Source: Gammaproteobacteria bacterium
GTDB lineage: Bacteria > Pseudomonadota > Gammaproteobacteria > Thiohalorhabdales > Thiohalorhabdaceae
Direction: 5' to 3'
Assembly: GCA_018609925.1 (NCBI GenBank)
Contig: JAHEOG010000139.1
Span: 1-40,439 of the forward strand
DNA: 40,439 nucleotides
Within the stretch, counting starts at the first letter, position 1, and the number at the start of each line of letters is the position of its first letter. A program made the position numbers and the translations under genes. Below are positions 34,474 to 40,439 of the stretch, in pieces. Under the pieces are notes generated by a model that was not told the origin of the DNA, ran no database searches, and saw only the letters and a program-made list of their open reading frames with translations.

Positions 34474-35817
34474 ATGTTCGACAAGGTCTTGATCGCCAAC
34501 CGGGGGGAGGTCGCCCTCCGGATCCTTCGTGCCTGCCGGGAGCTGGGGATCAAGGCGGTGGCCGTGCACTCCCAGGCCGATCGCGACGCCAAGTACGTCA
34601 AGCTGGCCGACGAATCGGTATGCATCGGGCCCAATCCCGCCACCGACAGCTACCTCCACATCCCGGCGGTGATGAGCGCTGCCGAGGTCACCGACGCCGA
34701 GGCCATCCATCCCGGCTACGGCTTCCTTTCGGAGAACGCCGACTTCGCGGAGATCGTGGAGTCCTCCGGGCTCACCTTCATCGGTCCCTCGGCCGAGCTG
34801 ATCCGGACCATGGGGGATAAGGTCGCCGCCAAGCAGGCCATGGAGCAGGCCGGTGTCCCCTGCGTCCCCGGCTCCGACGGCCCCCTGCCTCCCGACGAGA
34901 GCCGCATCCGGGAGGTCGCCCGGGGGGTGGGCTACCCCATCATGATCAAGGCCGCCGGTGGCGGCGGGGGCAAGGGCATGCGGGTGGTGCACACCGAAGC
35001 CAGCCTGCTGAGCGCCATCTCCATGACCCAGGCCGAGGCGGGCAAGGCCTTCGGCAACGATACGGTCTATCTGGAGAAGTTCCTGGGCCAGCCCCGCCAC
35101 GTCGAGTTCCAGGTGGTGGCCGACAAGCACGGAAATGCCATCCACCTGGGCGAGCGGGACTGTTCCGTCCAGCGCCGCCACCAGAAACTGCTGGAAGAGG
35201 CCCCCGCCCCGGGAATATCGGAGGAGGTCCGCCAGGAGATGGGCCAGCGCTGTGCCGAGGCGGCCCGGCGGCTCGGCTACACCGGCCTCGGCACCTACGA
35301 GTTCCTCTACGAAAACGGCGAGTTCTTCTTCATCGAGATGAATACCCGCCTGCAGGTAGAGCATCCCATAACCGAGGCCATCACCGGGGTGGACCTGGTC
35401 AAGGAGCAGATCCGGGTGGCGGCCAGCGAGCGCCTGAGCCACGAGCAGGAGGACATTGTCCCAAGGGGCCACGCCATCGAGTGCCGAATCAATGCCGAGG
35501 ACCCGGAGACCTTCGCTCCGTCCCCCGGGCCCATCGAGCATTTCCACCTCCCGGGCGGGCCGGGGGTTCGCCTCGACACCCACAGCTACACCGGCTATGT
35601 CATGCCGCCGTTCTACGACAGCCTGCTCGGCAAGCTGATCGTGACCGGGGAGAACCGGGAGGAGGCCCAGGCCCGCCTGGGCCGGGCCTTGGAGGAATTC
35701 ATCGTGGCCGATATCCGTACGACCATCCCGCTGCACCAGCGCCTCCTGCGGGACGGACGGTTCCAGACAGGCGGGGTGGACATCCATTTCCTCGAGCGCT
35801 TCCTGGGCGAGGAATGA
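34474..35817 (+). CDS. accC: acetyl-CoA carboxylase biotin carboxylase subunit
   Basis: ATP-dependent carboxylation of biotin on AccB. 447 aa (E. coli 449). The N-terminus MFDKVLIANRGEVALRILRACRELGIKAVAVHS, AIHPGYGFLSENADFA, the glycine-rich ATP lid KAAGGGGGKGMRVVH, LGERDCSVQRRHQKLLEEAP and EMNTRLQVEHPITEAITGVDLVKEQI are all diagnostic. EMNTRLQVEH carries the metal/ATP-binding Glu and catalytic Arg. prmA starts inside the accC stop (ATGA), indicating translational coupling. Confidence 0.98.
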   Translation: MFDKVLIANRGEVALRILRACRELGIKAVAVHSQADRDAKYVKLADESVCIGPNPATDSYLHIPAVMSAAEVTDAEAIHPGYGFLSENADFAEIVESSGLTFIGPSAELIRTMGDKVAAKQAMEQAGVPCVPGSDGPLPPDESRIREVARGVGYPIMIKAAGGGGGKGMRVVHTEASLLSAISMTQAEAGKAFGNDTVYLEKFLGQPRHVEFQVVADKHGNAIHLGERDCSVQRRHQKLLEEAPAPGISEEVRQEMGQRCAEAARRLGYTGLGTYEFLYENGEFFFIEMNTRLQVEHPITEAITGVDLVKEQIRVAASERLSHEQEDIVPRGHAIECRINAEDPETFAPSPGPIEHFHLPGGPGVRLDTHSYTGYVMPPFYDSLLGKLIVTGENREEAQARLGRALEEFIVADIRTTIPLHQRLLRDGRFQTGGVDIHFLERFLGEE

Positions 35818-36734
35818 CCGGGCGGTTGGGAGCGGCTGCCGGGTCCGACGACAGGGCCTGGATCGAGGCCCGGGTCACCGTGGAGCGGCAGGCTCTGGAC
35901 GCGGTGGAGGAATCCCTTGCGCAAGCGGGGGCCTCGGCGGTGACGGTGGCCGAAGGGGGAGATGACCGGCTCCTCGTGGAGCCCGGTGCCGCATGGTCCC
36001 ACCACCGGGTGACGGGGCTGTTTCCCGCCGATGCCCCGCCTCCGGATCTGGAAGCCCGGCTGGCCCGGGCGGCCGGGGGTGGCGTCGGGGTCGAATGGAT
36101 CCCCGTGGCGGATACCGACTGGGCCAACGCCTGGAAGGATCACTTCTCGGCGTTTCCTGTCGGCCGGCGGCTTTGGGTCCGCCCGAGCTGGGCCCCGGCG
36201 AGTCTGCCGTCGGGGCGGGTGGAAGTGGTCCTCGATCCCGGGATGGCCTTCGGCACGGGTTATCATGCCACCACCCGACTTTGTCTGCGATGGCTGGAGG
36301 GTCGGATCAGTGCCGATAGTCCCCCGGCCGTTTTGGATTACGGGTGTGGCAGCGGGATCCTCGCCATCGCCGCGGCCAAGCTGGGAGCCCCCCGCGTGGT
36401 GGCGGTGGACAACGATCCCGCCGCCCTGGAGGCCACCCGCACCAACGCGGCAGCCAACGGCGTCGGCGAGCGGATCGAGGTGCGAGCCCCGGGAGCGGGC
36501 CCGGGCGATGGGGCCCCCTTCCCCTGCGTGGTGGCGAACATCCTGTCCCGCACCCTCATCGAGCTTGCCGGTGAGCTGACCGAGGCCACCGCGGTCGGGG
36601 GGGAGCTTGTCCTAGCCGGCCTCCTGGGACCCCAGGCGGATGCGGTGCGTCAGGCCTTGCCGCGGTTCCGTTGGGGACCGGAGGTCCCCGAGGGGGAGTG
36701 GGTCCGCCTGGACGGAGTCCGACAAGAGGGATAA
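35814..36734 (+). CDS. prmA: ribosomal protein L11 methyltransferase PrmA
   Basis: Methylates ribosomal protein L11 using S-adenosylmethionine. 306 aa (E. coli 293). ATG at 35814 overlaps the accC stop. The N-terminal substrate domain contains VADTDWANAWKDHFSAFPVG. The AdoMet-binding core has VVLDPGMAFGTGYHATTRLCLRWLE, where GTGYHATT replaces the common GTGTHPTT, then VLDYGCGSGILAIAAAKLGAPRVVAVDNDPAAL and VVANILSRTLIELA. PrmA from thermophiles also varies at this loop, so it is likely active. accBC-prmA is a standard gammaproteobacterial cluster. Confidence 0.92.
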   Translation: MTGRLGAAAGSDDRAWIEARVTVERQALDAVEESLAQAGASAVTVAEGGDDRLLVEPGAAWSHHRVTGLFPADAPPPDLEARLARAAGGGVGVEWIPVADTDWANAWKDHFSAFPVGRRLWVRPSWAPASLPSGRVEVVLDPGMAFGTGYHATTRLCLRWLEGRISADSPPAVLDYGCGSGILAIAAAKLGAPRVVAVDNDPAALEATRTNAAANGVGERIEVRAPGAGPGDGAPFPCVVANILSRTLIELAGELTEATAVGGELVLAGLLGPQADAVRQALPRFRWGPEVPEGEWVRLDGVRQEG

Positions 36735-36740
36735 GGCCCC

Positions 36741-37700
36741 TTGGAGCTTCAGTGCCCCGGTTGCGGGACCCGTTTTCGGGTCGAGGACTCGCTCCTGGGC
36801 CCCCAGGGCCGCCGCGTCCGCTGTTCCCGTTGCGGGCACCGGTTTTGGGCGGCGCCCCCGGCCTCCCTTCAAGAGCCGGAGCCCCCCGGTCCGGAGGAGC
36901 CCGTTTCCACGGAGGAGGCCCGTCCGGATCCGGACGAAGTGGGCTCGGGGTGGCAGATGGAGGGCGACCGGGCGGAACCGCACACAACAGGGCCGCCGAC
37001 TCCGGGCCTAGGGGCGTCGTCGGAGCCGCCGTTGCCGGAGATCTCAGAGACCGCCCCGAGGGAGGAAGGCGGGGCGGCTGCCAAGGCCCTTTCCGAAGGG
37101 GCGGAAGGAGCCGCTCCTCCCGGAGGGCCTGCCACCGGCCCGACCCCCCAAGCCGGCTCCCCCAAACGGGGGAGAGGGCTTTCCCTGCTCGTGGGTCTGC
37201 TGGTGCTTCTGCTCGTCGTGGGCCTGCTGGTGGAGCTGGGCTACGCCTTCCGTCACCAGATCCTGGCCTATCCGGGGCCCCGCGCGGCGGTCCAGTCGGG
37301 GCTGGAGGTTGCCGGGCTGGATTGGTCTTTGCCCCTGGCCTTTCGCCACTACCGGGCCGAAGAGGTGGCGGCCCACCGGGTCCGGCTCGCCTCCGGGAGA
37401 CAGCTCACCCTGGTGGAGGGTGTGCTCCAAAACAGCGCCCCCTTCGCCCAGCCCCTGCCTCGCCTGGAGCTCCGTGCGGAGGATTCCGCCGGTGGCATCC
37501 GCTATCGTCGGGTCCATACGCCGGGTGTCCGCATGGAGCTGGATGGCAAGATGGCCATGGCGGAGATGCGACGGCGGTGGCGTGGGGCGCTGCGGGATCT
37601 GCCCGAGGAGCTCGCCCCGGGGCAGAGGCTGCCTTTCACCGTGCTGGTGGAGGATGCACCCCCCGGGATCGAGCGTTTCCGGGTGGAGATCGTCGACTGA
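36741..37700 (+). CDS. zinc-ribbon membrane protein with DUF3426 domain
   Basis: 319 aa from a TTG start at 36741, with GAGGGATAAGG overlapping the prmA stop. The N-terminal zinc ribbon has two CxxC pairs (LQCPGCGTRF and VRCSRCGHRFW). A long acidic/proline-rich linker follows to about residue 140, then one membrane helix (LSLLVGLLVLLLVVGLLVELGYAF). The periplasmic DUF3426 region includes LVEGVLQNSAPFAQPLPRLEL, RYRRVHTPG and the end PFTVLVEDAPPGIERFRVEIVD. Function unknown; the pattern (cytosolic Zn finger, anchor, outer domain) resembles a sensor or assembly factor. In other gammaproteobacteria such genes also follow prmA. Confidence 0.87.
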   Translation: MELQCPGCGTRFRVEDSLLGPQGRRVRCSRCGHRFWAAPPASLQEPEPPGPEEPVSTEEARPDPDEVGSGWQMEGDRAEPHTTGPPTPGLGASSEPPLPEISETAPREEGGAAAKALSEGAEGAAPPGGPATGPTPQAGSPKRGRGLSLLVGLLVLLLVVGLLVELGYAFRHQILAYPGPRAAVQSGLEVAGLDWSLPLAFRHYRAEEVAAHRVRLASGRQLTLVEGVLQNSAPFAQPLPRLELRAEDSAGGIRYRRVHTPGVRMELDGKMAMAEMRRRWRGALRDLPEELAPGQRLPFTVLVEDAPPGIERFRVEIVD

Positions 37701-37706
37701 AAGGGG

Positions 37707-37720
37707 GCGGGTCTGCCCGC
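37707..37720 (+). terminator. weak hairpin after the DUF3426 gene
   Basis: GCGGG-TCTG-CCCGC forms a 5-bp stem 6 nt after the stop. The tail GTTGCCTCC is not U-rich, so any termination would be weak. It separates the prmA/DUF3426 genes from the fis promoter. Confidence 0.3.
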
Positions 37721-37721
37721 G

Positions 37722-37751
37722 TTGCCTCCGGTTCGAGCCCCGGCCTAGAAT
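37722..37751 (+). promoter_or_regulatory. candidate promoter of fis
   Basis: TTGCCT (37722-37727) and TAGAAT (37746-37751) with an 18-nt spacer. A start near 37758 would give a leader of about 105 nt before the TTG start of fis. A later TTGACT (37803-37808) has no good -10 partner. Confidence 0.45.
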
Positions 37752-37863
37752 GGTTCTCCACCAATGGTTCGGGGTGGGGAGCCGGTTCCTTTCTGGGCCC
37801 CGTTGACTCGGTTGCGATTTGCGGCCGCCTTTCCAGGCTTTGCCATTCAGAAGGACAGCCACT

Positions 37864-38136
37864 TTGGCGGAATCCGGCGCCCAGCCCTCCCCGACGTATC
37901 CGGGGCTTCAGGCCTGCATCGAAGAGGCCCTGGATGAGTATTTCGCCCACCTAGACGGGGAGCGCCCCTGCGGTCAGCTCTACTACGTGGTTCTGGCCGA
38001 GGTGGAGCAGGCCCTGCTGAGTCGTATCCTGCGCGAGACCGGTACCAACCAGCGCCGGGCCGCCGAATTGCTGGGTCTGAGCCGCAACACCTTGCGCAAG
38101 AAGGTCCAGGCCTACGGCCTGGGGGGCTCCGAATAG
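37864..38136 (+). CDS. fis: DNA-binding protein Fis
   Basis: Nucleoid-associated factor for inversion stimulation and rRNA activation. 90 aa from a TTG start at 37864, with AGAAGG 9 nt upstream. An earlier in-frame TTG at 37819 has no Shine-Dalgarno sequence. E. coli Fis has 98 aa. The C-terminal half is diagnostic: YYVVLAEVEQALLSRILRETGTNQRRAAELLGLSRNTLRKKVQAYGL, containing the helix-turn-helix. The N-terminus is shorter and lacks recognisable Hin-stimulation residues. dusB, normally directly upstream, is missing. fis-purH-purD is the known gammaproteobacterial order. Confidence 0.93.
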   Translation: MAESGAQPSPTYPGLQACIEEALDEYFAHLDGERPCGQLYYVVLAEVEQALLSRILRETGTNQRRAAELLGLSRNTLRKKVQAYGLGGSE

Positions 38137-38215
38137 GGAGAGCCTCCCGGTCCTGTCCCTCCCTATCTCCCGGGAGTCCGTACCGCGGTCCGCAGGGCGC
38201 CCGGTTCGGGGGAAG

Positions 38216-38237
38216 GGCCGATCCCCCGATCGGCCTT
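38216..38237 (+). promoter_or_regulatory. perfect hairpin in the purH leader
   Basis: GGCCGATC (38216-38223) and GATCGGCC (38228-38235) form an 8-bp stem with a CCCC loop, 31 bp before the purH start. The tail TTCAGCGGTTT is only mildly T-rich. It could be a weak fis terminator or a leader hairpin influencing purH translation. No PurR box was recognised. Confidence 0.45.
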
Positions 38238-38267
38238 CAGCGGTTTCATCGAGGAAAGAGCGAGCCC

Positions 38268-39833
38268 ATGGCAGAGATCAAGCGGGCCCTGATCAGCGTG
38301 TCCGACAAGACCGGGCTGGCGGAGTTTGCCCGGGCCCTCCACGAGGAGTTCGGCGTGGAGATCGTCTCGACCGGGGGTACCGCTCGCGCCTTGCGGGAAT
38401 GGCAGATCCCGGTGGTGGAGATCTCCGATCTTACCGGCTATCCCGAGCTGCTGGACGGCCGGGTGAAGACCCTCCACCCGGCGGTGCTCGGCGGGATCCT
38501 GGCCCGGCGCTCGGATCCGGAGCACCGCGAGCAGATGGAGCGCCATAACCTGCCCGGGATCGATCTGGTGGCGGTAAACCTCTACCTTTTTGAGGCCGTG
38601 ACCGCCTCTGATGAGACCGAGCGCAGCGAGGCCATCGAGCACATCGATATCGGCGGGCCGACCATGCTGCGGGCGGCGGCAAAGAACCACGACCACGTAG
38701 CGGTCCTGGTGGATCCCGCCGACTACGAGCGCGTTGTGCGGGAGATGCGCTCCTCCGGCGGGGCGGTGGGGGAGGCGACCCGGTTCACCCTGGCCCGCAA
38801 GACCTTCGAGCACACCGCGCGCTACGACGGGGCCATCGCCAGCTATCTGGGCCGGTTCCGGGAGGACGGCTCGCGGGAGCCCTTCCCGGCCAGCCTCCAC
38901 CTCGCCTTCGAGAAGGTGGCGGACATGCGTTACGGGGAGAACCCTCACCAGCGGGGTGCCTTCTACCGGGAGCCCGACGCGGAGGGGGCCAGCCTCGTCA
39001 CCGCCAGCCAGCTCCAGGGCAAGGAGCTGTCCTTCAACAACGTGGCCGACCTGGATACCGCCCTGGAGGCGGTGAAGGAGCTGTCCGAGCCGGCCTGTGT
39101 CATCATCAAGCACGCCAATCCCTGCGGGGCCGCCGAGGCGAGCGATTCCCTCGGGGCCTACCGCAAGGCCTTCGCCTGCGACCCCACCTCCGCCTTCGGG
39201 GGATTGATCGCTTTCAACTGCCCGGTCGATGAGGCAACGGCCCGCGCCATCGTGGAACAGCAGTACGTGGAGGGGGTGATCGCCCCGGGGGTTTCCGAGC
39301 AGGCGCTGGCGGTCCTCGCCGATAAGCCGGCGATCCGCGTACTGCAGACCCCACGGCTGGACCTGCCCAGAAGCAGCCACTGGGATTACAAGCGCGTCAC
39401 CGGAGGGCTATTGGTCCAGGATCGGGACAGCGCGCTCCACGAGAGCGGCGAGCTCAAGGCCGTTACCCAGCGTGTGCCTACCGAGGCCGAATGGGAGGAG
39501 CTTCTTTTCGCCTGGCGGGTGGTCAAGCACGTCAAATCCAACGCCATTGTCTATACCAAGGACCGGGCCACGGTGGGCATCGGTGCCGGGCAGATGAGCC
39601 GGGTGGATGCCGCGTGCCTGGCCGCCAAGAAGGCCCAGGTCCCCCTGGCCGGCTCGGTGATGGCCTCGGACGCCTTCTTCCCCTTCCGGGATGGGCTGGA
39701 CGCCGCCGTGGAAGCACGGTGCTCGGCGGTTATCCAGCCTGGAGGATCCATCCGGGACAGTGAGGTGATCGAGGCCGCCGACGAGAACCACCTCGCCATG
39801 GTCTTTACGGGCATGCGCCACTTCCGGCACTAA
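38268..39833 (+). CDS. purH: bifunctional AICAR transformylase / IMP cyclohydrolase PurH
   Basis: Catalyses the last two steps of IMP synthesis. 521 aa (E. coli 529). The N-terminal IMP cyclohydrolase domain starts IKRALISVSDKTGLAEFARAL with VSTGGTARALRE, VKTLHPAVLGGILA and IDIGGPTMLRAAAKNH. The AICAR transformylase domain has RYGENPHQRGAFYRE, IIKHANPCGAAEA (containing the catalytic Lys and His), FGGLIAFN, VVKHVKSNAIVYTKD, GIGAGQMSRVDAA and SDAFFPFRDGLD. The ATG at 38268 follows GAGGAAAGAG. purD is next. Confidence 0.98.
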   Translation: MAEIKRALISVSDKTGLAEFARALHEEFGVEIVSTGGTARALREWQIPVVEISDLTGYPELLDGRVKTLHPAVLGGILARRSDPEHREQMERHNLPGIDLVAVNLYLFEAVTASDETERSEAIEHIDIGGPTMLRAAAKNHDHVAVLVDPADYERVVREMRSSGGAVGEATRFTLARKTFEHTARYDGAIASYLGRFREDGSREPFPASLHLAFEKVADMRYGENPHQRGAFYREPDAEGASLVTASQLQGKELSFNNVADLDTALEAVKELSEPACVIIKHANPCGAAEASDSLGAYRKAFACDPTSAFGGLIAFNCPVDEATARAIVEQQYVEGVIAPGVSEQALAVLADKPAIRVLQTPRLDLPRSSHWDYKRVTGGLLVQDRDSALHESGELKAVTQRVPTEAEWEELLFAWRVVKHVKSNAIVYTKDRATVGIGAGQMSRVDAACLAAKKAQVPLAGSVMASDAFFPFRDGLDAAVEARCSAVIQPGGSIRDSEVIEAADENHLAMVFTGMRHFRH

Positions 39834-39861
39834 AGCGTCCCTCTTTGCGAGAGGCCTTGTA

Positions 39862-40439
39862 ATGCGAATCCTGGTGGTCGGTGGCGGCGGTCGCGAGCAC
39901 GCCCTCGCCTGGAGGCTCAGCCGGAGCCCCCGGGTGGAAGAGGTTCTGTGCGCTCCGGGCAATGCCGGGACGGAGGCGGAGCCCCGGGTGACCCATGTCG
40001 ATGCCGGCGCCGACGACATCGAGGCCTTGGCGGCGGTGGCCCGCCAGGAGGCTGTGGATCTCACAGTGGTGGGCCCGGAGGATCCTCTGGTGGCCGGTAT
40101 CGTCGACCGCTTCGAGGACGCAGGCCTTTCCTGCTTTGGGCCGAGCGCCGCCGCAGCTCGACTGGAGGGCTCCAAGGCCTTCGCCAAGGCCTTTATGGCC
40201 CGCCACGGCATCCCGACGGCTGCCTGGGATTCCTTCCGCGACGGCGAGGAGGCCGTGGCCTTCGCGGAGCGGCTTGGGGGATCCGCGGTGATCAAGGCTG
40301 ATGGCCTGGCCGCCGGCAAGGGGGTGGTTCCGGTGAGCTCGGTGGACGAGGCCCGGGAGGCCATCCACGCGATCCTGGGGGGACGGTTCGGCGCGGCGGG
40401 TGAGACCGTGGTCGTGGAGGAGCGGCTGACCGGCGAGGA
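39862..40439 (+). CDS. purD: phosphoribosylamine--glycine ligase PurD (3'-truncated by window edge)
   Basis: ATP-grasp enzyme making glycinamide ribonucleotide in purine synthesis. About 192 residues are visible; the full protein is about 425-430 aa. The N-terminus MRILVVGGGGREHALAWRLSRSP is the family hallmark, followed by LTVVGPEDPLVAGIVDRFEDAGLSCFGPSAAAARLEGSKAFAKAFMARHGIPTA and the ATP-grasp entrance AVIKADGLAAGKGVVPV. ATG at 39862 with GAGAGG upstream. It is 28 nt after the purH stop, so co-transcribed. Confidence 0.96.
   Translation, partial: MRILVVGGGGREHALAWRLSRSPRVEEVLCAPGNAGTEAEPRVTHVDAGADDIEALAAVARQEAVDLTVVGPEDPLVAGIVDRFEDAGLSCFGPSAAAARLEGSKAFAKAFMARHGIPTAAWDSFRDGEEAVAFAERLGGSAVIKADGLAAGKGVVPVSSVDEAREAIHAILGGRFGAAGETVVVEERLTGE

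Overview
The window is a gene-dense, high-GC bacterial chromosome segment. Gene content and order point to a gammaproteobacterium: yidC-mnmE-mnmG-parA-parB-atpIBEFHAGDC-glmU-glmS on the left and fxsA-groES-groEL / cutA-dsbD-accB-accC-prmA-fis-purH-purD on the right. The ATP synthase c subunit carries glutamate where E. coli-type gammaproteobacteria carry aspartate. Together with very high GC, this suggests an early-branching lineage (Acidithiobacillia- or Thiohalorhabdus-like). That placement is a low-confidence inference from remembered sequences. No tRNA, rRNA, CRISPR array, insertion sequence or prophage gene was recognised.

Layout. 1-6354: 3' part of yidC, the tRNA-modification pair mnmE/mnmG, then parA/parB with a perfect parS-type palindrome just upstream of parA and a second one inside mnmG; rsmG, usually found between mnmG and parA, is absent here. 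6371-13762: the complete F1Fo ATP synthase operon with a good sigma70 promoter and a strong terminator. 13779-17047: glmU and glmS (UDP-GlcNAc synthesis), overlapping by one base. 17101-21144: a ClC-family protein and UvrD. 21145-22492 (minus): thrB and a DUF2782 protein, divergent from polA (22688-25411). 25467-28774 is the least conserved part: a sirtuin, an isochorismatase-fold hydrolase, a cytosolic BtuF-like protein, a DUF1931 histone-fold protein, an AT-rich island and a small predicted secreted protein. 28788-32017 (minus): UPF0178 protein, groEL, groES and fxsA, with a perfect CIRCE element at the groES promoter. 32266-40439: cutA, a protein equal to only the alpha domain of DsbD, a TPR protein, accB, accC, prmA, a zinc-ribbon/DUF3426 membrane protein, fis, purH and the 5' part of purD.

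How the genes work together. Most are housekeeping: membrane protein insertion, tRNA wobble-uridine modification, chromosome segregation, ATP synthesis, amino-sugar supply, DNA repair and replication, chaperonins, fatty-acid initiation and purine synthesis. Unusual signals sit at the seams: the bacterial histone-fold protein and its dyad-containing leader, the neighbouring AT-rich island with a small exported protein, an orphan minus-strand terminator with hairpins between fxsA and cutA (possible small RNA or attenuated leader), a sirtuin lacking the segment that normally carries the acyl-pocket Tyr/Arg, and a DsbD reduced to its periplasmic alpha domain. Several genes start with GTG or TTG (mnmE, atpI, atpB, atpF, the BtuF-like gene, cutA, dsbD-alpha, the DUF3426 gene, fis). 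No stretch over 300 bases lacks a gene.
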